From: Haliclystus octoradiatus
Lineage: Eukaryota; Cnidaria; Staurozoa; Stauromedusae; Haliclystidae
Assembly (NCBI GenBank): GCA_916610825.1
Contig: OU744449.1
Location: 7,770,243-7,834,242, forward strand
DNA length: 64,000 nt
Reading direction: 5' to 3'
In this document: piece after piece, positions 22,298 through 33,964 of the stretch
Numbering within the stretch: the stretch's first letter is position 1
How the letters are laid out: every line of letters begins with the position of its first letter
Made by a program: the position numbers and the translations under genes
The notes under the pieces: generated by a model
The model's database searches: none
Seen by the model: the letters and a program-made list of their open reading frames with translations, nothing else
Told to the model about the DNA's origin: nothing

Positions 22298-23182
22298 ATG
22301 CCTGTTAATTACGATGCCGCCTACCAGTTCCAATACACTGCCTATGTGAGACATTCAGAGGAGCATGCAAAGAGTGTTGCAGCTATTGAACCATGGATCG
22401 AATCCTTTAAAGATTCTATTCATGATAACAAGTTACGTATCTTATCAGTAGGGTCTGCAGATGGTGGTTTTGACCTTCTATTAATTGAATCTTTAATCAA
22501 AAAGCTTCAATCAGATATCCAGATTAAATACACTGGTGTAGATCCACTTGAGATTTTTAATCAATGGTTTCAAGATGCTTCGAATGAAAGATTTTCATCT
22601 TCAAAAATTGAGTTAGAATTATTAGCAAAGAAAATGGATGATGAATTAATGAATAATTGGATTGCAAATAAAATCCAATTTGATGTCATACTATTTTGCC
22701 AAGCATTTTCACTTATGTCAGACCATGAAACAGTATTAAAAAAAATTAATGAAAAACTTCTATCATCCAATGGACAAATCGTTATCGTGCAAGTTTTGGA
22801 AAAAGAAGCATTTCGTTTATTTACAAATATTATGAATACCACAGTTTATTGTCCTTACAGTGAAACGCTGTTAGAAGAAGGTATGAGTTATGAAGATTTT
22901 GTTACTGATCCAGTTGAAAGTGTCGTTAAAAGATCAAAACTTAATTATGAGAAAGTAACATATTGCTCTACTGCTGATTTATCTTTATGTTTTGATGAAA
23001 ATTCAATTGATGGTAATCTGATGTTAGATTTTATTATTTCAAAGAATCATGCACGTCAAGAATTGGATGGAAAAATGTTAGAAAAGATTTTGAATCTTAT
23101 GAAAGATTATTGTCAAAAAGATACAGGAAAACCTGATTCATGGGGTTCAGAATATGTTGGTATTAGAATCAAAAAGCAATAA
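22298..23182 (+). CDS. Histamine N-methyltransferase-like protein, copy 2
   Basis: A 294-residue methyltransferase of the HNMT family, single coding exon. Motif I is ILSVGSADGGFDLLL, followed by KYTGVDPLEIFNQWF, where Asp is the likely adenosine-ribose acidic residue. The central strand is DVILFCQAFSL and the C-terminal signature CFDENSIDGNLMLDFI. Length matches HNMT (about 292). The ATG follows directly after 'ttcttatttag', a probable splice acceptor, so a non-coding first exon upstream is likely. It differs from copy 3 at about 18 of 294 residues, nearly all before residue 192. Family call is confident; substrate is unknown. Confidence 0.87.
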   Translation: MPVNYDAAYQFQYTAYVRHSEEHAKSVAAIEPWIESFKDSIHDNKLRILSVGSADGGFDLLLIESLIKKLQSDIQIKYTGVDPLEIFNQWFQDASNERFSSSKIELELLAKKMDDELMNNWIANKIQFDVILFCQAFSLMSDHETVLKKINEKLLSSNGQIVIVQVLEKEAFRLFTNIMNTTVYCPYSETLLEEGMSYEDFVTDPVESVVKRSKLNYEKVTYCSTADLSLCFDENSIDGNLMLDFIISKNHARQELDGKMLEKILNLMKDYCQKDTGKPDSWGSEYVGIRIKKQ

Positions 23183-25488
23183 TTCATCATTCCTCCTTTG
23201 ATGATTTCAAACTTTCTTACACCAATAATACTATTTACCTACCTTGATAGTTTATATTGATTAATATATATAAGTAACGTATTGTAATTGATGCAATTGA
23301 ACTGCCATATTAATATGTAGTAGCATGTTACATGATTACTAAAATTTCCTCTAATGATCATAATATTTTATTCTTGAACTTGCGTGTTTTTAATTTTTCA
23401 AAGAGTACAATTATTAATTTTATTGCTCATGCAATTCAAAATTAATTTTTGATAAGATACAGACGTCACACAAGCTAAGAACTGCTAATCGCTGGATTCA
23501 TTGCTGTTTAAACTTTGATCACATTCAACATATATATACGCCCTCCTATACTTGAACAGACCCTGTAATTTGGAACCCTCATTAAGACATGCATGCAATT
23601 TTTGGAATCAGTACAGCGAAAATGTACTCGTCGAATTGTCTCAATCTCTTTTATTGTAGCATTTAATGTTACAAAGACCGACTTCGCATTTAAATATCGA
23701 TTAATTAGAGTTTTGCAGGTGAAGAGGGGATATTATTTTAATATAAATTATTCAATTCAGGAGATGGAATACTTTTTGATGTAAAACCACGTGATCGGAT
23801 GACGGGAGGATTCAAAATGTATATGCACAGTACATACCACAAAGTGCAACAGTCTTGAATTATTTTTCTTTACATTCAATGAATGCTTGGAATTTACTTC
23901 CTGAAGATGTCGTATCATCCCCATCTTTACTTATTTTCATACTTACTTTATTATAGTAATGTTCAAGTCATTAATTTTCTTTCTTCTTTTAAGATATAAC
24001 ACAAAATATTCATAGACTTGTTTGGCTATGATGGGTTTGCCATTGCTTCATTTTTTGTAATGTGATAAACCAGTTTGGCTTAGTCAATGAGTGAGATGTA
24101 TTCTGGAAACTCTTTTTTTTACCATTATTTTTTCGTAGTATCAGATGACAATGGGTTCATCTGTGTTGATAATTTATTTTATGTCTATAATGTTTTGCTG
24201 GTCGAATGACAATGCAAGAGTTACAAGTTCCTCACCGGCGTTACAAGTTTCCTCTCCATCTAGTGATTAGACCAGATTGAAACAGATTGTTTACATTGTA
24301 CAGTTTGGTGAATTGATTTATATAGTAAAGGATTAACAGTAGACAATAAGACAGTGACTTTAATACAATACTACAATTCTACTTCATGCATCAAGAGAAA
24401 TTATTCACATCGAAGTGTATGCAAGTATACATCCTTCTGGGACTATTTCAAAAAATAATTTGGAATCTTTGGACATCAGCACACTCCTGTTTGTCACTGC
24501 ATCTCAGTTGTTGCTATTCTACTACTGACCAGCAAAGGAAAGTAAGATAATACTTTACTTATGTTAAAAGAATCTTGTAGAATTTCAAAAGTCGATTGGG
24601 ATTTGCTGATAATAAATCGTCTTTCCTCTTTAAGAAAATTCTATCCTGAAATATTTCATCTTACGTTCGCATGCTTGTCATTCTGTTTCACCTCAGAGCC
24701 AGACAATTTCATTGAAATATGAGCAATGAAAAATTCTCTTCACTCTTCACAATTGTAGTAACATCGAGTGAAGAAAGAGTAGTGAGTTCTTGTGAAAAAA
24801 ACGAAAGGAGGGGAATGGATTTATTTGTATAAGACTGTTGAATATGTATACAAGTAATACGTAAATGATCATGTGATGATAATTGGATAATATCACATAT
24901 AATACTACCTGTCCCTGTTTGGAGCGGTTAGCAACACAGACACAGTGCTGAGTGATGTTATGTGATATGCAGAACATACAATATTACTGTATGGTAATTG
25001 GTAGTAGTGCACCTAATCTGTCATTGTCCTTGAGAAAATGTCTCATTTGGTTGCCAGTGAAGGATGATGTTAAGCGTCAGTGGAGCATTTTAGTTCAATT
25101 TCTCGATATATCCTAAAATGACATCTGATGATGATGTGAAATAGTGGGGAAATGCGGAGCAAGTTCCCTGAGTGGAATTTATGTTGGGGTATTGTGATTA
25201 TAGAGCATGCTGGGGTATCATGTATATGAGCTGAAGTAAGAAAAGTTTTCCAAGTAATTGGCACAACCCCGTTTCAAATGTGTATGAGTATTACAAGACA
25301 TGTTCTATTATGTGTATATGTGCCTGCACAATCTTAGCCAAGCATTTGGCCGTTCACTTACAGCCGCCCGATCTATCGTCTGCGACTGACTAGATCAGAT
25401 GAAATAATTAAATGTTGACAATAACTTCCTATCATCATTATAAATTATTTACTGTAAATTGTTATAATCATGATGTTTCTTATTTAGG
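23183..25488. other. Spacer between HNMT-like copies 2 and 3
   Basis: The 3' flank of copy 2 begins with a small stem (TCATCA / TGATGA) just after the stop, also present after copy 3. The middle (about 23460-24500) has no counterpart in the other block and includes a segment related to the 3' flank of copy 1. No gene recognised. The frame at 23593-23784 begins 'FLESVQRKCTRRI', resembling the C-terminal part of LINE ORF2, and is probably a LINE scrap. Confidence 0.5.
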
Positions 25489-26373
25489 ATGCCTGTTGAT
25501 TACGATGCCGCCTACCAGTTCCAATACACTGCCTATGTGAGACATTCAGAGGAGCATGCCAATGGTGTTGCGGCTATTGAACCATGGATCGAATCCTTTA
25601 AAGATTCTGTTCATGATAACAAGTTACGTATCTTATCAGTAGGGTCTGCAGATGGTGCTTTCGACCTTCTATTAATTGAATCTTTAATCAAAAAGCTTCA
25701 ATCAGATATCCAGATTAAATACACTGGTGTAGATCCACTTGAGATTTTTAACCAATGGTTTCAAGATTCTGTTAATAAAAGGTTTTCATCTTCAAAAATT
25801 GAATTAGAATTATTAGCAAAGAAAATGGATGATGAATTAATGAATAATTGGATTGAAAATAAAATCCAATTTGATGTCATAATATTTTGCCAAGCATTTG
25901 CCTTTATTTCAGATCATGAAGCAGTATTAAAAAATATGAATGAAAAGCTTCTATCGTCCAATGGACAAATCGTTATCATGCAAGTTTTGGAAAAAGAGGC
26001 ATTTCGTTTATTTACAAATATTATGAATACCACAGTTTATTGTCCTTACAGTGAAAAGCTGTTAGAAGAAGGTATGAGTTATGAAGATTTTGTTACTGAT
26101 CCAGTTGAAAGTGTCGTTAAAAGATCAAAACTTAATTATGAGAAAGTAACATATTGCTCTACTGCTGATTTATCTTTATGTTTTGATGAAAATTCAATTG
26201 ATGGTAATCTGATGTTAGATTTTATTATTTCAAAGAATCATGCACGTCAAGAATTGGATGGAAAAATGTTAGAAAAGATTTTGAATCTTATGAAAGATTA
26301 TTGCCAAAAAGATACAGGAAAACCTGATTCATGGGGTTCAGAATATGTTGGTATTAGAATCAAAAAGCAATAA
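25489..26373 (+). CDS. Histamine N-methyltransferase-like protein, copy 3
   Basis: 294 residues, about 94% identical to copy 2, with the same motif I (ILSVGSADGAFDLLL, Gly to Ala within it) and the same C-terminal signature. A probable 3' splice site ('tttcttatttag') precedes the ATG. The last roughly 330 coding bases differ from copy 2 at a single silent site, while the upstream coding part carries roughly 25 differences. Both copies are intact, so both are probably functional. Substitutions cluster at about residues 95-101 and 144-160, near the expected substrate-binding side. Confidence 0.87.
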   Translation: MPVDYDAAYQFQYTAYVRHSEEHANGVAAIEPWIESFKDSVHDNKLRILSVGSADGAFDLLLIESLIKKLQSDIQIKYTGVDPLEIFNQWFQDSVNKRFSSSKIELELLAKKMDDELMNNWIENKIQFDVIIFCQAFAFISDHEAVLKNMNEKLLSSNGQIVIMQVLEKEAFRLFTNIMNTTVYCPYSEKLLEEGMSYEDFVTDPVESVVKRSKLNYEKVTYCSTADLSLCFDENSIDGNLMLDFIISKNHARQELDGKMLEKILNLMKDYCQKDTGKPDSWGSEYVGIRIKKQ

Positions 26374-26660
26374 TTCATCATTCCTCCTTTGATGATTTCA
26401 ACATTTTTACATCAATGATAGGCCTACCATTTTCCTACCTTAATCGTTTATTGATTAATATTTTATAAGTAACGTATTGTAATTGATGCAGTTGAACTGC
26501 TATATTAGTATGTAGTAGCATGTGACATGATTGCGAAAATGTCCTCCAATAATATATAATATTTTATTTTTGAACTTGCGTGTTTTTAATTTTTCAAAGA
26601 GTACAATTGTTAATTTTATCACTTGATCGAGAACTCTCTTCTAGAGACAACATCTCATGT

Positions 26661-29453
26661 AATTTAAAATTATTTTTTGGTAAAATACAAAGATAAACTA
26701 TGTAAACTTTTTTTGGTAAAGTTCACAGCTATATAAGAGCACTTGATTGTTTCGATTTAAACTTTTATCACACTCAGCTTTACTTTTCCTGAACAAAGCG
26801 ATTAAGTGATAAGCGATTTGCTTATGCTTGGACTCTGGCATTTCGTTGGTTCGTTGTTGAATGTTCAAGAGCAAATAAGAAATGAAAAGTATATGCAAGT
26901 GTAATTATGAAAACCATTCTGTCGATACATTTTCTTCCCGAATGATTTTCCATTTGACAAATTAAAAATAATCTCCATCTAGCTATTGTGATTTAGAACA
27001 TATCAAGGATCTGCTACGATTTATTCTTGCAATTTGATTGGTTAACGCCACTTCCCAATAAAAAGCAAATACAGTGAATATGTGTAGACTGAGTCATATA
27101 CAATTCCATTGAGTTACTGTTTCATGAAGTTTCCCCGTTGTTCAAAATAAATCAAATGGCTTGCAGGAGAAATATCCGAGCCAGTAAACAAACGTGTTTC
27201 AAGTGTATAGAAATATTTTGTACAAATTACCTATTCAAAAACAATTTGCTTAAACTTTTACTGAGTTGATAATTGTAAAAACATAACATAATTTCATTTC
27301 ATTAATACATCCCCTCATACTTTGATGGCCAATTTTCGCAAGTTCCTAGATATCAGTATAAAAACTAAATTCCTGGTATAGAAAGGAAAGCTCTCGATAA
27401 ACTACCGAAACAAAATCAACCGCTACAATTTCAAATATTTAATCCATTTAAAAGTTATCATAAATTCAATAATCTGCTCTTTTAAATAGGCAATTAGGCT
27501 AATTAGCAAACATTTAGTCAATAAATCTACTTTGTTTCATTTCTTTCTTCGCGTTTACTGCTTTTTTACGAAATTCTTCAAATTACAGGTAAGAAACATT
27601 TCCTTTCCTTTCCCCAGTCAGTTTTCCATAATGAATAACACACGCAAGAACATAAGAAATATTGTACCAAACAGTCACAAATCGGGGCTGGTTATGTTCT
27701 AAACCTAATAATAGTTCACGGAAAGTATGAACTATTTGTTTAACATGTCATTGATGTAGACCTGTGCCACATGCCCCTGTACTTCACTTCGCTTCGTATA
27801 TGATGAGCGCAGGTACGCAGCGGAATAGTGGGCCTTGTGGAGCTAGGCTATCATTGATGTATCTGGCATGTTGGATTTTGCACTCTGAGTTGTTGATAAA
27901 CTATACAGACTTTTTGTTTGTGAAATTGTTAAACTGTTTCAGAAATGGGGAAAAGTTCTCTGTACAGTTTGGATTTTGTTGAGCAAGATGGATGCCCGGG
28001 GATGGATGGCATTGTGAAAGGACTTTTGTCAATTTCCATTCTTTCTCGTGTGAAGCACAGGTCATAGAAAGCTAAATGTTACCATTTTCGCTCAAGGGTT
28101 TGGGCATTGGCCAATCTCAAGCGTTTTATGTTGTTCATGGAATTTTCATAAACTCTACAAACATATTACGATATTTCTGAAAATCTCTAGTAGCTGCACA
28201 TAATTGTAACTATATTATCGTGTTGTTTATACCAGAAATATGCGTACATTATCTCATTTCTATAATATGCCCTTGCTGGTCTCTTACAGCAAATTAAGTA
28301 CTGTGGAAATTCTTGTTCACTGAATTCACAATTTGCATTGCCAAGTCTACATAGAGCTACGTAGGAAAAATCGATTTGTAACAATACAACGATTTGACCT
28401 TTATACATGTATTATATAATTACGCAAGGGGATTAAAATAGATTCGTAACAATGCAACAAATCATAGTCACGCAATGAGACTACAATGATCGACATGACC
28501 TTCGCTACATGTACTCTATATTGCCACGTCGATAAATTATACACTCTATAAAAGACGCATAATGTAGTTCTGTTAGTATTCATTGCTCACTATTGACAAA
28601 TATTCCAAAGATTGATTCAGATGAGATAGACGAGAAACGTAGACAGTAAACAAAACAGAATTGTAAATCTTAGGTTTAATAGACAAAAGATCAAGGACTA
28701 ATACAATTGATTGTATTATTTCTTTGTTAACAAGGATTATTTTTTTCTTTTACTAACAAAGGGAGGATTAAATATTTTGAAAAGAATATACTCCTTGATG
28801 TTTTTTTTTCTTTGGTGATGATTTCGTAGGAGCTGATTGTTTACGCTTAGATTGTTTTATTAAAACTGTTTTCAACATTTTGAAGACTTTGTAAGAATAG
28901 TAATGAGATATCTGACTCGTGTCTCTATTTACGATAGATCTAACTTGTGACCTAGAATGATCTGATTGCTATGGTTATTCATTGTCAATGACCTAGGTGT
29001 TTTAGCATTAGACTTTGAGGCAACTCCCCTCCTGCCAGCTGCTAAAATTGTTTTTTCAAAGTCAGCATCTCTATCAAAGCTAAAGAACTTCATTATGTCA
29101 TGAACAAGAACAATGATGTTCAAAACACCATGATATTATAATTGAACCAAATAAGTAACATGTTTAATGTTTTTTCCGGTCTAAACACTCTTGTGGAAAA
29201 TAAACGGGTTCCTGGTGGAGCAAAAAGAGTGAGACACAAAATTAACCCTAAATCGTCACTTTGACTGCATTTTTGAAGGAGATATGATCGTGCAAAGTAA
29301 AAACACAAGAAGATCATCTACTAATAGAAAATCTTTCTCTATCTGAAGCAGCAATCTCCCAATATCTGGGATATATACACTGTCATAAATAAAAGACACG
29401 TCTTTCTCTTCAGGGTATAAATTTTTAACTAACTAAAAGGCTTTCAAATAGAT
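26661..29453. other. Intergenic, little recognisable
   Basis: AT-rich, with no confident gene or repeat. On the minus strand, 28740-29085 holds two overlapping frames with coding-like composition. One reads 'FSFDRDADFEKTILAAGRRG', the next has a basic tail 'SKRKQSAPTKSSPKKKKTSR' resembling a nuclear localisation signal before a stop near 28737. They could be the broken end of a gene or of a transposon protein; I cannot identify it. Confidence 0.3.
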
Positions 29454-30181
29454 GCAAATTTTTGAAATAATCTTATTTCATCTTCAGGCAAATTGTAAAA
29501 GAGAGAGTTAAAAAGTTTACATGGGTATTTATAGGGAAGTAATTATATATCTATTTAAATGTTCAAATGTTCTATTGGTTCGTACGGACGAATAACAGAA
29601 TAATTTTCTTATTGGTACGTACGGACATATAAGCACTTCGTTTTTCTATTATCTCATTGTTATTATTAATGTTCGTTTTGTTTTGTAAAATTAATTGCAA
29701 TGGATTGGTGTGTCAACAAACTGAAAGAAATACCTCATCGATTACCTCAATGTCAGAATGACCCAAAAGAATATGACTGGATTCTCATAGTTACGCTAAA
29801 TCTGAACGTTGTAAACTTGTGTGACATGCGCGATGCTGTTATGTCGACCACTCAGGTCGGCAATTTATTTTTCAACAACAAGATGAAATGCATAGAAGAC
29901 ATGAATATTTTAAAGGAACATTTTGCCGCTGATAATTTGATTGAGAATATTTTATTTTTGTTTGTGATAATTAATCTATTGTATTTGTATCGTATATCCG
30001 TAATTAGCATTTGTTTAGAATCATCTCTTCCGTAGTTATTGTTTGCCTATTGTTAAAAAGTATAATATATTCCGATAAATTTAAATAGATATATAATTAT
30101 TTCCCTATAAATACCCATGTAAACTTTTTAACTCTCTTACAATTTGCCTGAAGATGAAATAAGATTATTTCGAAAATTTGC
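29454..30181. mobile_element. Inverted-repeat element with hammerhead-like ends (Penelope-type terminal repeats)
   Basis: About 107-bp terminal inverted repeats at 29454-29560 and about 30076-30181, nearly identical ('taaaaagtttacatgggtat', 'attatatatctatttaaat'). Each outer end carries CTGAAGA, a perfect 7-bp stem GAAATAA/TTATTTC, then GAAA in the right copy (30148-30175, plus) or a mutated AAAA in the left copy (29464-29487, minus). This is the CUGANGA-stem-GAAA core of hammerhead ribozymes, known in Penelope-like terminal repeats, which can occur in inverted orientation. The interior has a 111-residue frame (29700-30035, plus) with no recognised motif. Confidence 0.6.
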
Positions 30182-30239
30182 AATTATATTGTGTGTTTTT
30201 TATCGCAAATTACCATCATAATATAAGAGGCTTTCACTT

Positions 30240-33125
30240 TCAATAATACAACAATGAAAATAACACAATAGAAACTGTACGAACTATAATACACTTGTCA
30301 ATCATGTTTTGTAGGGTTTTACTAAGGCCATGTAGGAGGACGTTTGAATAAACAAAATGAGGCAGTAAGAATGTCTTGATGATACGAACTTTTTTGTGAT
30401 GAGGAAAGAAATTTGTAGTCCTCGCCATACAACATGCCTTAGCCATTGCTGTTTTGCATATGTAGTTCACATGGTCTTTATAAGTGAGTTTGTTGTCAAG
30501 TGTAACTCCAAGTATCACCAACGATTCTTTTGGCTCTACCAATACACCTCCCACTTCTATGACTGCATGCTCATCTGTGGTTTTACTGCCAAGCATGATC
30601 CATTGTGTTTTTGAGGGATTCATCAAGAGTAGATTGTCATTTAACCAATTTGAGATAGTTGAAAGGTCGTGTTGTATTTCATTTTGTAATTGTGTTTGAT
30701 CTTTGTGGCTGTGATATACAGTTGTGTCATCAGCCTATTGGCGAATTTGGCAGTGTTGGATGAAGAGGTGAAGATCATTGGTGAATATATTGAATAGTAA
30801 TGGGCCTAACACACTCCCTTGAGGTACACCTCCTTCGACGTTTTTCCATGTGGATAATTTGTCCGTAATCTTTACCCTCTGGCGTCTCTCGTTTAGATAA
30901 CTTGATACCAATGACTTAGCGTTGTTTGTGAATCCGTAAGCATCCAGCTTGGCTAAAAGAAGACCATGATGAACGGTGTCAAAAGCTTTGCTAAGGTCAA
31001 TAGCTACAGCTGGTACATGCTTTTTGACGTCCAGAGCTTTTCGCCAGTCTTCTGTAACCTTCACTAGGGCGGTGGTACACGGATGGCCTTGTAAGTACCC
31101 AGATAGAGTTTAGGACCACAAATTGTTGTCCGTCATGTATGCTGACATCTGAATGCTTAACACTCGCTCATACACTTTAGAAACTGCTGCTAGGAGTGTG
31201 ATGGGTCGATGGTTACCTTTCTTCTGTGGGTTATCCCTCTTGAATATTGGTTTCACAATGCCATCTTTCCCAATGAGTTGGGAATATAATGTGATCTATG
31301 CTGTTGTTTATCAGCGAAGAAAGTGGAAGAGCCAACGCAGAATGTCCTAGTTTTAGAATCCAAGTAGGCAGCCCATCTGCACCTGGAGACTTTTTGCTAT
31401 CCAGCTTTCTCAGGATTGCAGAGATTTCAGATGGTGTAGTGTGATTGAATGTGAACTCCAAGTCGTTTCCATCAATAATCCTGTTAATCTCTATAACAGA
31501 CGAATGTTGGTGAAGTTGACTTTCATCTTGGTTGATTTCAAACGTTGGTGAGAATAATTCATTGAGGATATTTGCGACTTTTTGAGGGTTTGTTTCCAGT
31601 AGGCCTTCTTCCTCCAATGTAATGTCATTTGATGCTCTCTTTTTATTATTTGGCAACCAGGGTCTTAGCTTTCTCCAAAAGTCATTTGGTACGCTGTTGT
31701 CGGTAATATCTTTATTGCTGATCGAATCTCAAATCTTCTAATGTAGGACGCTTCTTTTTTAGCTGTGATGTAGTTTTGACGATTATTCTTGCTTTTCTCT
31801 CTGATGTATCTATTATATAGATGGTTTTGATTAACAATTGCTTTAACAAGCCTGGGAGTTAGCCAGACTGATTGATCTGGTTTTACAATCCTTGTTCTCG
31901 TGGGACACAGACGATCCAAAATAGATAATATATTCGACTCAAACTCTTGGGCAAGCCTAATTGGATCGAAAATATTGGACATTTGGATGTTGGAAAGCTC
32001 TGAAATAAGGTGAGTCGGGTCTACATTTTCGTTGATCTGTATAATGCTTTAACTGGAGATGGTCGAGGAGTAGAAATTTTTATTGTTGTGCAGACCATGG
32101 AGTGATCACTCTCCGATCTGGGTACCACTTGTGCAACTCGATTTTGCTTGTTAGAATTACGTCAAGAATAGTTGATGATGGAGGTCAAGATGTTCGATTT
32201 ACAAGACTTGAGAGGTTTTCATCATTGATGAAGTTGACGAGTTGTTTCCCTTTATTGTTTGGTGAAGAAAGGTCTAGGTTAAGGTCGCCAAGAACACAAA
32301 AATCAAGTCCGGCAGCTCTGATGAGATGAGTTGTCTGTGAAAGAACTTCTAAAAAATCGATTGCGTTGTAAGATGGAGGGTGATAAGCCAGAACAATGCA
32401 CATTTTGACCTTTCCAGATTTTATTTCAATACAGATTACTTCAGCATTTTTAGGTTCAAATGAGGGGCGCCTTCGTGATTGAATCTCCTTCCGAATGAAA
32501 ACGAGTAAGCCTCCCCCATGACGGTTGCAGTCTCTGCGGTGGATCTTGAAATTTACAGCAGTAGGCAATAGCGACGTGACTGAGTCAGTGGTGCAGGGCT
32601 TCATTTCAGCAAAACAAAAGAGATCAACTAATGGCCCTTGAAGAATAAAGGAATAAGATTCAGTTTTGTTGAAGACACTGTTGATGTTCCAATAACATAG
32701 TGCTATGTTGTTCTTTTTCCGTAGTTCTTTTAAAACTCTTGTTGGTGCAAATAGTTCATTTTCCATTTCATTATCTGCTTCAATACTTTGGCCCCGTGTG
32801 ATGAGGGTTTCTTGGCTTATTGTAGCATGATTGTAGGTAATATTGTGTTATCAATAGAAATGGTGTGATTTCCTTCAAACAATTCGGCAGTGTCTTGGAT
32901 TATATTGTTAAGTGAACAATCATCGTAATAGCCATTGTTAGGGGCGATTGTGTGTGAGATGTCATCCGCAAATGTTGTGTTTTCGAAAATTCCATGTAGA
33001 TATAATTCTTCAAAGCACTCACAATCTCTAATTAATTTAAAAGTCTTTTGTAATTTTGATCTTTCTGCCTCCTCTGTATCCTCTGGCTGTTTTACGTCTT
33101 GACGTCCATGTAAACAAATATTCAC
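30240..33125 (-). mobile_element. LINE retrotransposon (CR1/L2-like), decayed
   Basis: Read on the minus strand. 33125-32817 is an acidic leader of unknown role. 32766-32185 is an AP endonuclease-like region (YWNINSVFNK, HGGGLLVFIR, FCVLGDLNLDLSSP). 31982-31231 is the linker and RT start (KKSPGADGLPTWIL). 31064-30735 is the RT core (AVAIDLSKAFDTVHHGLLLAK, GVPQGSVLGPLLFNIFTNDL). The catalytic box near 30725-30745 reads ADDTTVY, but an in-frame stop sits where the Tyr should be. 30626-30240 is the RT thumb (NPSKTQWIML, ILGVTLDNKLTYKDHV). Several frameshifts and stops make it inactive. The 3' end lies against the inverted-repeat element at 29454-30181. Confidence 0.88.
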
Positions 33126-33299
33126 TGCCAGGGTTGATCACATCAGAATGATTTGAATGATGAAACCGGAAAATTTCTTCCCGACTGTACCTGACCATTA
33201 TTCCATTATCAAGCATAACGTGGATAATAATAAAATAACTGATGTAATAATAAATAAACATTGAAAGCTTACTTTGTAGATAAAAAAAGTCGTAAATCA

Positions 33300-33964
33300 A
33301 GATCTAATGGAACAATTTGTCTTAAAAGCTCTTGTAAATTCTTTAGGTTTTCGTTTTTGTCTAATTGATATCTAACCATGCATCAGTTTTCTGACCGCAC
33401 CATCATTATTATTGAACACCTTCGTAACTATACCAAGATGCCATTCAATTCTGTTAAGTATTTTGTCTAATACCATAACGATTTGACCAACGGTTAGGTC
33501 TTTTCTCCATACCTACCATTTACGATAAGAATGGAGTTTTGGTAACACATCCTTCCGCCATTGCTGCCAGAATCTGTGATCATTGCTGCAGCAGTGTTGA
33601 ATTGATCTTCAGTAAACAGAGTAGTTTTCAAACTTCGGTTGGGTCTAGGTTTCGCAAGTTTAACCAATGCTTCTGCTGTTCCGTTCATTTCAGGACCATA
33701 CGGTGGTGAGAAAGTCCATGATTTGACGCCAGATTCTCTTCTAACCCTTTTCCAGTTAATATTCTTCAATGAATCTTTCAGTGTTTGTTCATCTTCTGTT
33801 AGGGCTCTTGAATTCCACAGCTCTTGAATGAGGATGCGAAACTTCACCATGACTGGTGAAATTAAACCCAAGGGATAAAATATTTTTGATGCAATAGAAA
33901 CCAGATTTCGCTTTGTGATATCTTTACTTATGTCTTTCAATGGTTTTGTAAAGATGATGTCCAT
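33300..33964 (-). mobile_element. BEL/Pao LTR-retrotransposon remnant
   Basis: 33964-33494 starts with the BEL/Pao signature between RT and integrase (RNLVSIASKIFYPLGLISPV, then KFRILIQELW). After an internal deletion it continues with the end of the integrase (WTFSPPYGPEMNGTAEALVK). Downstream, about 33490-33365, the frame continues with the integrase C-terminal strand pattern 'GQIVMVLDKI...WHLGIVTKVF...DGAVRK'. No protease, RT core or LTR was found, so this is an internally deleted fragment. Confidence 0.8.

Larger units (their letters stand above)
21597..26660 (+). repeat. Tandem segmental duplication carrying HNMT-like copies 2 and 3
   Basis: Block A, about 21597-23460, and block B, about 24510-26660, align over upstream flank, coding region and several hundred bases of 3' flank ('ctattctactactgaccagc', 'cctgtccctgtttggagcgg', 'gaacttgcgtgtttttaatt'). 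Block B has extra segments upstream (about 24760-24870 and 25085-25265). Gene starts are 3191 bases apart. Confidence 0.88.
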
